DNA of 64,000 bases, from assembly GCA_013399855.1 (NCBI GenBank), contig VXAY01004360.1, forward strand, positions 2,347,011-2,411,010, written 5' to 3'. Positions 21,456 through 32,680 of this stretch are shown here, in pieces. Within the stretch, counting starts at the first letter, position 1. Each line of letters opens with the position of its first letter. The notes beneath the pieces are model-generated. The model was given only the letters and a program-made list of their open reading frames with translations. It had not been told where the DNA came from and did no database searches. Both the position numbers and the translations under genes were made by a program. The stretch comes from Oxyruncus cristatus (lineage: Eukaryota > Chordata > Aves > Passeriformes > Cotingidae).

Positions 21456-24400
21456 CAAGCAACCTGAAGCTGTCATCAACTTTTCTAAAATCAGTGTAAC
21501 ATTAAAAGCAAAAGGTAGCAGAAGGCATCTATATGTTGACAGCACTCACTTCAGAAATGGGTGTATTGATAACCTCATCATTAAAAAAATGGTCTTGTAG
21601 GTCCATTCGTCTCTGAGGTATCTTGCTTTCTTATGTGGAGCTCTGTCATCATAATAAAAGTAAGCACAAATACAAGTAAATAAATAAGTATAACAAATCC
21701 AGCACACATGGTTGCTTGGCTTTTCAATTGTTTGGCTGGAAGTGATCAGCCATTAATTCCATAAAGTCTGAGAATCAGTTTCAAAGGTAGGGAAGATTTT
21801 CTGCCCACTGGCACCTAACTTTGCAGTTTTGGATTGCTGAGTAGGAGCTGCAACCTGACAGTTCATACATTCCCAATGCCCCCATTATATGAAGAAAGGA
21901 GTTTTCAATAGGAGTGGGGTTGAGATAGGCAAGTGTTAAGTATCAAGCACTACACAAAGAGGGCATTAATCTCATAAAATGTCTGTTGATGAAGTAGCAG
22001 ACAACATTTTGTGTATCTGCTCTATTTTCAACATGCACATTTTAAATGAGACTGTACCAGTTTGAGCACCTTTTTTCTCTCAAAGACTCATTATTATCAT
22101 AATTTGTTCCACAGTAAAATCAAATATTCACTAATGTTTTTCATGTCAGAATGACAGGGGGGAATACTATTGTAGCACCACAGCAAATTCCATTAAGTAG
22201 AAGAAGAGTTTAAAGTCTTGTTGTGCTTCTCAAGCTCCCATTTTTAATTAGATGTCTTGTATCCATATTTTCCACTGGGTGTGGGAATCTTTCAGAGCCC
22301 AACCTGTCTGGCAAAAGCACAGACTTACTCAGAGCCCATGGCTTTATTTGATTAATACAGAATTGTTACATATCATCGTGAACATAATGCAGCATCTGGA
22401 CAGTTTTTCCCTCTCTTTCACTATTGTTTTTCCCTTTAGCTTTAGGAAACAGCATTTTCCTTATTAACTCTTCATCTAAAGTTGTGTGTGTGTCTGCATG
22501 CCAGCTTCTCCCCCTCCCCAGCTCCCTAAAATGAAGCTGCTTTTGAAGTGCAGGCCCAGCACACAGAAGTCTGCAGAGATAATTTTTCATTTTATTTCTA
22601 TTCCACTGATGATGGGGGTTGCATTTATCAAAGTAGAAACAGACAAGAAACACCTTTCAGATATTATATAAATTCTGATTAAATAAATAAAAAGAGAGTA
22701 TTATTTTGCCTTGCAGGAGAATGAAAAGGCTAGGTGTAGTAACTACTGACAGATTGCAGTGCTGCAGAAGCTTTTATGTAATGGCTTGAATCAGCAATGC
22801 TTTTTGTGGCAAAGGCCAAGATACTTAGCATGCCTTTATATTTAGCCATTCCACTATCCAGCGCATCTTTTGAAATTGTGTTTTGAAGAGATGTTTAAGC
22901 TTAATCCGTTCTGCTCAGTAATTTAAAACAAACAAACCAACCAACCAAACCAAACAAACAAACCCCCAGCACAAATAAACATCCCTTTCATCAGTCCCTT
23001 AATTCCAGTCATCATGTGGAATCTGGTAAATCAGCTTGGCCTTTTGGAGACAATAATGCCAAGGATAAAGTGACTAGGTCTTGCACAGTGCAGTGCTAAC
23101 ACTTCAGTGACCTCGGGACCCAAGCTAAGACAACACAGCAAGTATTGCAGTGCCTCAGGAATCACTGCCATCATCATCACTGCATGGAACAAGCACACTT
23201 CTGGACATGGAAAACAATGGAGACTGTAGGGACGAAGCACAAGCTAAGCAGGAAGCCATCTAAGCTAACAAGCAGCCAGAAACAGCAAAGTAACTGTGAG
23301 TCCTGTTTTGCCTTACAGCAGAGCTCTGGAAAATCATGTTCTTGATATGAACAGAAGGGAAGGCCAGAATGTTTTTGATGAAAACTGCTACTGTATTAGC
23401 AAGGTAAGAAGGATCAACTCTTTTCTTCTGTTGCCCTCAGCTGTAGTAGCATCACCAAACCAGTTTCAGGAGGGCTCCCTGGCTCTTTGTTCTTCCCCAC
23501 TTTTGCCCTCAGTCTGTTTCCTTACAACATAAGAAGAAGTCCCAGGCCACACTCCCTGCTAGAGAGATAATAGTTGAGGTTTTCCCAAAAAGGAGACCTT
23601 GAGCAGTACACAGCCAACTACCTTGGTCCATCAGCTTTCAAGTCCTGTTTCTACCAGGGGAGATTGTATATGTCCAATGTGCACGGCCACATTGGAATAG
23701 GAGACACAGAATTCTGCTCCTGGAAAGCACAGATGTTGGTGATTTTGTGCATGTGGGAACTGGAACTTAATAGATCATGTCCTTTGTAGGCATTATCTTG
23801 ATTGAAACAATTGAGGTTGAAATAGAATGAGGAAAAAGGTTGAGGAAGACGCAAAATGTTTGTGCAATAATTTTTCATAATATGAAAATTATAAAAGTTC
23901 CAAGTAACTAAGTTCAAGTCTGAGGGAGTAAAAGGATCAGAATCACAACCAGAAGACTCCTGACTGTGAGGAGTTGCTATCCAAACATCCTCTCTTGTCA
24001 CTGGATATGTACATTAAGGAGACTGTTGCGGTACTGCAGTCACTTGAGCCTCTCTGTGCTGTACATAGGTACAAACCTATTTGATTTTTTTTCTTATTTT
24101 ATTATGTAGACTGGCTAAGTGTTATTTTGTGTAATGCAGGGAACCAAGGATTTAGCTAAGCGTGTGCAGCCATTCACACACTAAAGACCTGATCGCCTCA
24201 GTCTGCCATATATGAACTTAAATGACTAAAAAGAAATCAGCTTTCAGCTCAAATGCTCCAAATTACAATTTGTTTTGCATTATCGAGGAACATGCTGAGG
24301 ATCACCTGCAAAGAATAATAATTACCTCACTGTAAGCAGTGCTCTCAGAGCTCTCTACCATGTGGTTATTTTCTCTTATTCAGTATTTTGATCTACAATA

Positions 24401-25352
24401 ATTTCTAAAAATGCAGTCATTGCCTTTGGCTTTCATTCTGTTTAAACTATCACATAATGTTGCACATGGACTGTTTTCTTTCATTATTCCAGGCCACCCT
24501 GAGTTAGAAAGCATGCATTAACACTGCACCTCCTATAGAGTAACACATCTAAGCCAAGGACTAGAACACAGGACCCAGTGTCCCAGCAAGCGAGCCGCAT
24601 TAGCATTTACATGCTTGGCCAAAGTGATGCTGGGGGATGGGGTAAGCAGAAGCTGACACTTGACTCAGTCTCTCTAAATAAATTAAGGGAAAAAATACTT
24701 GATAAATGCATGATAATCAACAGAACTGTACAGTGAAAGAATTATGGCAGGGAGGGTAAGGAGGAAACAGACAAGTCTATTTGTAAAATGCCATCCTAAC
24801 AAGGAGAGAGCAAGAGTTATAAGATCACTCACCTAAATACCTCCCAGGATGTCTTCTCTGATTAAGGATTTGTGAGAGTTATTGAGTTTTGAATTAGATG
24901 CACTTTAATAAAACAGTAGAATGTTCTTATCTGATTGCACCTGTATTGATTGTGTTAAAGAGGTCTATCCTCAGATCAAGGTCAATGATTTTACATAAAC
25001 TGGCTAGCTAGATGGAATTACCAGTGATACTTAGGACCCATAGTATGTCCACCCTTTCAGTGTATGATACTTAACTCTGAAACCTAGACAAAGAACTCAA
25101 TGTTCATTACACATTTTCTATAGCAGTACCGTATTTACTCTAGTTAAAGTGTAAAATTCGTCTGGAAAAGACCATTCATGTTAGTAAATTCTCTAGCAAC
25201 TGTCTTACCAGCTAGAAAAGGAAATTCTACACATATATTTAAATAAGAATGTTTCACAGATTTAAAACTACCTTTGCCCACTTTGAAATGTTGTACTTCA
25301 TGCTAATATCCTTCTTTACCCAAGTAAAATGGGATATTAGTCTGATTCATTG
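21456..25352. other. Noncoding stretch with a CAAA/CCAA array
   Basis: Holds the simple repeat at 22925-22963. A weak MIR/CR1-like scrap (GGACTAGAACACAGGACCC, near 24559) is too short to call. No exon recognised; open frames near 22252-23789 occur on both strands without homology. Confidence 0.5.
22925..22963. repeat. CAAA/CCAA simple repeat
   Basis: Alternating CAAA and CCAA units over about 39 bp. It is the first of several arrays of the same type in the window. Confidence 0.85.
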
Positions 25353-25396
25353 TTCCATTGGCTTCAGTAGAGCTGATCCAGCTTTTTACTGTGGTG
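25353..25396. repeat. Relic of an ancient amniote interspersed repeat (unnamed)
   Basis: TTCCATTGGCTTCAGTAGAG followed by CTGATCCAGCTTTTTACTGTGGTG matches the pattern 'CCATTGACTTCAGTGGAGCTGATCCAGATTTACACTGGTG'. Diverged; name and direction not assigned. Confidence 0.45.
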
Positions 25397-25449
25397 TTAT
25401 AATTTGGATAGTTTCTGAGTGATACACTCACAGTTCTCCTCGATAACTA

Positions 25450-25496
25450 CACATATATATTTTATATATGTATATATGTAACTATATACATACATT
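25450..25496. repeat. AT-rich alternating (TA/TATG) tract
   Basis: Imperfect TATATATG/CATATA alternation with several local palindromes. It could extrude hairpins but is otherwise a plain low-complexity tract. Confidence 0.75.
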
Positions 25497-28400
25497 TATT
25501 CAAAATATAGTACATATAATTATGAGTACGTATAAACCTTAAAATTACACATGCCCACCTACCAACTTTTAGTCTGTTAGCTTACCCTGCTTGGGACCCT
25601 GAGTGCAGATCTCAGGAGCCCAGCAAGTAATGGCTGCCTGCCAATCCCCAGCTTTATTTAGGAGCAGATTTAAAGCCCTTCAGAGCTTAGCTAGACAGGG
25701 AGCTACCACAGCGAGTGAACATCCTAGCAGGCTGTTCAGGTCTGCAGTAGTGCATGAGTGTGCAGTTGTACCTCATGGGATGACCTCAGCTTTAACATCA
25801 GCCATGAGAAGAGATCAGCTTTGCACTTCTAGAGCTGGCAGACAAACCTCCTCCTAGCCACCGTTACTTGCTCCTGACATCATGGACAACGAAGCAGAGA
25901 AAGAGGTCTGTTCAACAGGCTGCTTACTGCTGATGGAGACACAGCAAAGCAGAGGTGATATTGGAGCTGAGGGTAAGAGCCCTTTGTATGGGCACAGTGA
26001 GGCTGCACTAAGCTGCCCATTCAAAACTCAGGCTGAAGATGTACTTGGTTTGTGAGTTTTGAAGATAATTGATATCTTGCTACCAATGAGCAGGTGGGGA
26101 GACATCCAGGTCAATCTGTAGCTCCTCAAATGTTGCAAGAACATTCTTCACTTCTTGGCAAACAACAGAAACTGAACACTGACTGAAGATAGACAAGGCT
26201 CCTGTTATATTTGTAGGCTGGAAAAATGACTGGCCAGGATCCGTAAGCTGGTTTCTGTTGGTGGAGCTGCTGACAGACAGAGTGACGAAGAGAATCTGAA
26301 GGGTACAGCTGGAGGGGAAGAGATGGGCTTACTGTTGACAGTGACAAGGGTGCATCGGCAGTGCAGGTGTTGAGGCTGCTGGAAGCCCAGATGGTGAGAG
26401 ATTTCCTGAGTAATATTTCCAAATGACAAAATTGAAATACATGAAGGGGAGAGGGATCCCAATACCCATTAAAAGCAAGTTTTGTTTGTGACAACATGAA
26501 GTCTGTTGGCAAGGCAAGGCAAAGCTGCCACCACGACTCCAGATAGTAATACATCTTGTCCACATAAAATACAGCTCAAGAGCCTGTTAGGTAACAGCTA
26601 GTTTTTCTGTGAAAAAATTCAGCCCCAGACACAGACACAGCAGGAAAGCAGGACTTAGGAGAAAAAAAGTCTGCCAAGGGCATCTGGAGCTTTCTCTGGA
26701 AAGTCTCATGCTTCTGCATGTCCCAAGCTTCAAAGACCACCTTCACAAGATGGTAAAAGAAGGTAAAAAGCAAAGAGCATTCACTGCTAACTTTGAGCCA
26801 AAAGATTCACATTTACTGTCTGTGACAAAAGACACCAATAGGAATCCTGTCTCCTCTTCAGCTGGCACGTTTTCATGAAGGGTGGGATTTTACTTGGATG
26901 ATACATTGGCTCCCATCTGTTTGCCTTATTTTCCTGGTGCTGCTAAGTGCTGGGGAGGAGCACTTCATTTTAGTCTTCATTTTTGAGTTTCCTACTGCCT
27001 GTGTCAGCCGGTTGGAGTGAAAGCAGAAGAGAATTAGGAGATAGTGCTTCTCAGCCAGTAGGAAGTGGTTCAGACTGGACTTGCCTGAGCACTAACACAT
27101 CACGCAAGCTTCTCTGGATTACCTGTTACCATATTTGCCTCAGCAGCTGAATGTTCTGTCCATCAGCAGGCAAAACACACAGTGAATTTTGCTCAAAATT
27201 GAAGCAAGGATAAAACACTTATTTCTTATCAGTGACAAGTAGGATCCCTTTTCCTTGGAATTCCACTGAGCTACTAAGATACAAGATACCTAATCATCTT
27301 CTTTCATGCCCTAGCTTCTTGTTTCATTTCTCACTAATTAACTTAATGCAAGAAAGAATTTGTAGGCTTTTGAACAGGCTCAGCTACTTGTTTCCCTGCT
27401 GTAGCACTTACACGGTCTAATAAGGAAGGCGCTTCTGATGCAATTCCAGGAAGCAACATTGCTCCTTTGCTGGTGCTCAGCAAGGATTTTGATTTTCTCT
27501 CATTTGGCAGGAATAAGCTGAGATCTCCCTCCAACCGACAGGTAGTTTTGCTAAGAAAGGTCTATGTTCTGGGGCTTGGAGGGAGGGAGAAAAACTAGAT
27601 GAGCAAGTGAGGCAGTGGCTTCACAGGAGCACAAGCCATCAGATCAATTTGTTAAATGAAACAGAGTAAGCATGTTGCTTCAGTGTGATTTGTATCGTGG
27701 CAACTACAAGCTTTTAAAGCTTGTAGCATGAAGTTTGCCATTTTTCCTAGATTCATTTTCACTTTTAGAAGCTGCATGAATGACATACAAAAGCTGAAGA
27801 CTGACTGTCTTCTCATCCTATGAGGCATAGACCTTCATTTGTGGGAATCCTCAGTGATTTTGAGAACTTGGCCATGCTGGCTTTAAATGAAGAGGCATGG
27901 ATCAATACATCAGAGACTCCCACAGATGCTCAAGCAACATGCAACTGAGGCAAGAGATAAACTCCTGAACTACTATCCTGTGCCACATGTCTCACTGGAG
28001 GAGTTGTGCTGCTGCCTGTGCTCAAGGATTTTGATCTGACCCACTTTTACCTGTATAAGCTGCCTCCATTTTCAGAGCAGTCAAACCCTGCAGTATCTTA
28101 AAGGAAAATTGGAGTGGGAGTCTAGGTACGTCAGCCAAGAAAATACGATGCTGAAGAACTGGAGCAGAGTCTTTGATTAAGTTTCTGTAATGACAGAGGC
28201 AAGATCTTTAGAGACAGCAGATACTCATATTTGTCCATTGTCCCTGCACTACTCAGACAATGGGACATGATCAGGGCCTTTTTCTACTAGGAACAACATC
28301 TAGGCAGCCAGAGAAACTCCCAGGGACTCTGGTGCTTTAGAGATGCAAATATAAACCAACTTTCCTCAACGTTTTCTCTCTGGAAAAGGCTCGAGAAAAC

Positions 28401-30068
28401 TATCCCAAACCAGCTAAACCCAGGGCTCCAGTGGAGTTTGCAAGGACAGAGAGAAATAAGAGGGGGGGAGTAGGGAGTGTCAGGTGTAATTTTGCTTTGG
28501 AGTTGGAAGAGCTTTGAATTCAGATTGTGTCTCCTTCACGGTTTCACTTCTGCACTTTCTTGCTAGTTTAACCCAAGCAATGGCAAACACTTCTTTTTTG
28601 CAGCTTTCCCAGCACAGCTCTGCACACCAGTGTTGTGGGCACTTCAGAGACGGACAGAGAAGTCAGGGTGAATAAATGATGACTTTTTAGAGATCACGGT
28701 GACACACTTTCAATCTCACCAAACAGTCTGCATTATGTATTTGCGTCTGTCTTCACAAGTAGTGGGGCTGGAGATATGCCTTTTTTTTTTGCTCTCTAAA
28801 TAAAAGGCAAGACAGAGTTATCCGTCAGGATGTCTGGCTGCAATCAATAGTGATACAGCAGTAGGCACTGTGGTTGCAATGAGCCAGAACTAGGAATAAC
28901 AAGCCAACTCAAATCAAATATCTGTCAAGTCTTCCCTAAACTAGGAATGTAAATGTCTCCAGTTTCTATAAGCTCACATTGGAAGCAATCACCATATGTG
29001 GGGAGAAAAAAAAAAAAGTCTGAAGCCAGGCAAAGAAAGTTCAATTTATGCGCATAAAAGGAAACATCTCAGATCTCTCCTTGAAGAGCTTTCAGGTGTG
29101 AAAACATACAGCATGCTTTCACATCCAAAGCACTAAGCTCCCATTCCAAAAATCAGCATCATCCATGTTGTGCTCTAAGCAACCCAGCTGAAGGGGTAAA
29201 TGAAGACAGGCGCCAAGGAGATAAGGTGCTGCCTGCCCAAAGGATGTCTTGGCTGACCATTGACACTGCCACCTATGTTGTCTACATCCACTGAGCACTT
29301 ACCTTCTGGCAGCTATTAAACAGTCTGGCACTTTTTGCGGACAGAGGTGTCAATATGAAAAAATCAAAACACAGTCAAAAAGAAAAATAGAGGAGACCGG
29401 AAAGCACATTAAACTCCAACTGGGACTACAAAACATAAGCCTGGAGTGGAGAAGGAAGAAATAGAAGCTGTTGCTGGCGCTGCTCACTGCAAACACCAAA
29501 TACTTCCAGGTCTCCATGTTTTACCTTGTGAGACATCTGCCTCTGCTGCAGTAGGCTTGCTTAGGTTCAGGCAGCAAACCTCATAAATAAGTGTTATACA
29601 CAAAGATGCATTGTTTGTTATGCCTCTTCTTTGTTTGTATTTTTACACTTTTCCTCTCCTATTTTACAAGTTGGTGTGTTCTTCCAAACAAACAGAAACA
29701 GGCAGAAATGAAGTCATCACAAGGAGATAAGGAGTGCTGGGTAAACTGGGACCCAATCCTCCCACTGTTCTACATTCTCACAGCCCTTGGACATAACTTT
29801 ATATCTATGAGCCACCTCTCCTTCCATTCTACCTCGTTCTTGGGTGAGTTAGGAGAAAAGAGGGAGAGAAGTGCTTCCAAAGGTTGACTGAAGTCTGGCA
29901 AGGATAATCTAACCAGGGTTTTCTATAGTTACAAGGGATAGACAGACATCAACTAAAGCAGGATTTGGAACAGGAGCCCAAGTTGGCCGATTAAATCAGT
30001 TCTCCATGTTTCAAGCTCTTGCTGCCTTATGGCCTGTGGGAGAAAACCGCATTGAGAATGAGACCCCA
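25497..30068. other. Noncoding stretch with a 23-bp palindrome
   Basis: No gene recognised. Open frames near 26126-26565 are antisense overlaps without homology. Contains the palindrome at 27704-27726, a T10 run at 28781-28790, and an A-run near 29006-29017. Confidence 0.5.
27704..27726. repeat. Near-perfect 23-bp palindrome
   Basis: CTACAAGCTTT - T - AAAGCTTGTAG: two 11-bp arms that are exact reverse complements around a single central T. It contains two HindIII-type AAGCTT sites. No repeat family or gene end is attached to it. It could be a chance dyad or a dimeric protein-binding site. Confidence 0.9.
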
Positions 30069-30118
30069 GCCAGGAGGGAAAGCTAGAGAGCCAGGAGAGA
30101 AAGCTACAGAGCCATCAG
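30069..30118. repeat. Tandem repeat, 21-bp unit, about 2.4 copies
   Basis: Units start at 30069 and 30090 with GCCAGGAGGGAAAGCTAGAG and GCCAGGAGAGAAAGCTACAG (plus one base each), differing at two sites, and a partial third copy GCCATCAG follows. Confidence 0.8.
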
Positions 30119-32399
30119 CACTGGGAGCCTCCAGTTGCTTCTGGAACTTTTTATACATTTTTGATTGAGTTATCAATTTTTGCTAGTGGGCTTCTTCTTC
30201 CAGCCTGCAGTGTGGTTTTCTTTGAGCATACATCTTTCGCGACTTCACTTTACTTTCTCTCCTTTTCTATTTCAACTTCAGTTCTCAAGAAACCCATGTT
30301 CAGCCCTCCCCAAGCCTCAGTGCCAGCACACTGGCTGCTGCGACCACACCATTGTCTCCCACTGCGAGATCTACGTCCCCTTTCTGCCATGTGAAGCCAG
30401 GCCAGCTACATGGATCAGGCTGCTGTGCAGAAGGGCAGGACATTTCTGCTGGTTGTGCAGCACCTGGGACAGTGGAGCCTGTTTTTGGCAGCTTGTAAGG
30501 TATGACTGTACCAAACGGGATGCCCCAAGAGAGGCACGTGCAGAAAACCATGCAGTCTTTCACTTGAAAATTTGATTGTGCCAAGCCTCAGAGTCCCAAG
30601 GGGATGCCTAGAGAGTCTGGGGAAGGAGACATGAGCACTGAACACCTTTTCAACTCCACTTTGAATGTGCTCACTTTCTGAAAGTCACACACGCACCCCC
30701 CAACCAATTGTTTTTTTCATGAGTCCCTGATAAACACAAGGCAATGCTCCTTTCGGTCAGCAGGAGTGAATAAGGGTGACAACAAAGGTGACAGGATAAG
30801 GAAGCCCACATCAATAAGATGAAAGCATCATTTTTCTAGCTTCTGGAGCTTTCTCACTTTAAATGTCTTGTTTTCATTTTTTCATGTGTGCTAATAATTA
30901 TAAACCAAGAAACCCAGGCCTAATACACTCAGTCTTCTTGCCTATTTAGCACCTTGGGGGAGCATTTAAAAAAAAAACAAAACATGGAAATTATGGTACT
31001 GATGCAGATAGGGAGACACTGTGAACTGCCCTGCATTTGTGGGGTCAAGCAAGGTCAGCATAAACATCTTGGTAATACCACAACTGCGTTGTACTAGGGT
31101 TTATATATGGCTTTCAGTATACTACTTTCAAGCCTATATTTAAAGTAGTACAAAAACTGCATGTAGGCAAACCCTTGGGAGTATTTTTTTGCTCTTCAAA
31201 CAATTATAATCAAAGGCACAACACTGACCCCACTACAATCAGTGGGAGTTTCACTACACGTTGTTTTCAGAAGTTCTTTCAGCTCCTGTAAAAATTTCTG
31301 TTAAGTCAACAGGCTCTCATAGTGCAAACAGCTCTTCGAGGTTAGATTAAAAAAAAAGTCAAGAAAAACGGAAATAACACGGACTGATCAAAAGCAAATC
31401 CATGTCTGCGTCGCCTACATACACATTAACACCTCATTAACACTATTTGTACCTACAGAAGAAGTCAAGCATGAGATCAGCTCTGGCACAAAGTAAACAA
31501 GTCCTAGGCAGAAATACTGCTTTTTTCTTCTGATAATACCAGAAATAGCAGGTCCTTGACTGCTGTAGATTTGTTCTTGCCATTTATGAGAATAGAAATG
31601 AAAGATTCCAACATTCTGTGATAAAGAGTTCCCATATGAGAATTCATAACAATCATGATAAAAACAACAGCAGCAAATGGAAGATAACAGAATGGGCTTT
31701 TTAAAACATAGTACCAATTTACAATATGGTAAACATACCAGAATGATCATTTGGGAGAAAAAGCATCAAAAGGATCACACAACCTCACAAATGTTTCATA
31801 GTCCTGAAGACGAAACAGCATTAGAAATTGGTCACATCTCAAAATTCTCCATTGATAGTTCTCATTTCTCCTGGGATTTCCGTTTTCACAATATAGTGCC
31901 TCACCTCTGCCAAGAAGCAGAATTCCTATTTCCTCATCTTACCTCCACCGTCTCCCAGAGATGTTCTGTGCCATACCTCCAGCTCAGCCAACTTTGCAAA
32001 ACTCTTCAAAACACTGATCTGGCAGCAAACAAGTGAATTAAAACACTAGAGCAAAACCAAGATGGTTTGCTGCCTCAGTGGCCCGGGGGGCTGCAGCCTG
32101 GACGAGCAGAGCTACTCCCAAACCTCCTCCAGTGCAGTAAGGACAAGGATTGGCTTGTGTACAAGTTGCTGGGAAGAGAGTTCTTCATTCAAGCAACCCG
32201 CTCTTATCTCCCTTTCTGTACATTTTATTTTGCAGGACTTAAGACTGGCATACGATCTGCTGAGGCTCTGCAGCATCTGGGGTTTTACTAAGATTCCCTC
32301 TACCTCATCATTAGCAGGCAAAAAGAGAAAGCCTTCCTTGAGCTTATGCTGAATCTGCACCCATTTCACTTCTCTAAAACCAATTTTGTTAAACCAGAT
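30119..32399. other. Noncoding stretch, nothing recognised apart from one relic repeat
   Basis: A G+C-richer patch at 30290-30560 supports overlapping open frames on both strands up to 136 codons, without homology or a shared start. No CpG island or promoter is evident. The relic at 31216-31260 is listed separately. Confidence 0.45.
31216..31260. repeat. Relic of an ancient amniote interspersed repeat (unnamed)
   Basis: GGCACAACACTGACCCCACTACAATCAGTGGGAGTTTCACTA shows the 'CATTGAAATCAGTGGGAGTTTTACCA' core of the old repeat. Short and diverged. Confidence 0.35.
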
Positions 32400-32680
32400 C
32401 AGATGTTCTTATACTGACTTAGCTAAAATCAATTCCTAATTGATTAAAGCTAACTTGAAATAAAATTGCCTAGGCTATAATAAAGGGTGTCCGTAGCAAT
32501 TTAACTGACTGGATTTAAAATAACCCCATCAATTAAGCAGCTACAACTGTCGAGCTTTTCATGACCGAGTTTGCTTCCTCCTCTCTGCTCAGGAAGCATT
32601 AAGTGCAAGGGGGGACCTAATCCCAATTAGTGCAGCTGAGTGGAGCTGTGGGAAAACAGGAACCAATTCAGAGTGAAGTT
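32400..32680. promoter_or_regulatory. Candidate conserved noncoding element
   Basis: Non-repetitive block with dense homeodomain-type cores: TCCTAATTGATTAAAGC, GCAATTTAAC, CATCAATTAAGC, and GACCTAATCCCAATTAGTGC, which combines an OTX/bicoid-type TAATCC with an inverted CAATTAG. It also has GGCTATAATAAAG. The texture is that of an enhancer. Conservation is inferred only. Confidence 0.3.

Noticed and set aside
24545..24610. Further MIR/CR1-like scrap (GGACTAGAACACAGGACCC)
   Set aside because: Only about 30 bp resemble the end of a reptile MIR. Too short and diverged to call.
30165..30645. Overlapping open frames up to 136 codons on both strands
   Set aside because: Both strands are equally open because of local G+C content. 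No homology, no conserved start, no splice sites chosen by frame.
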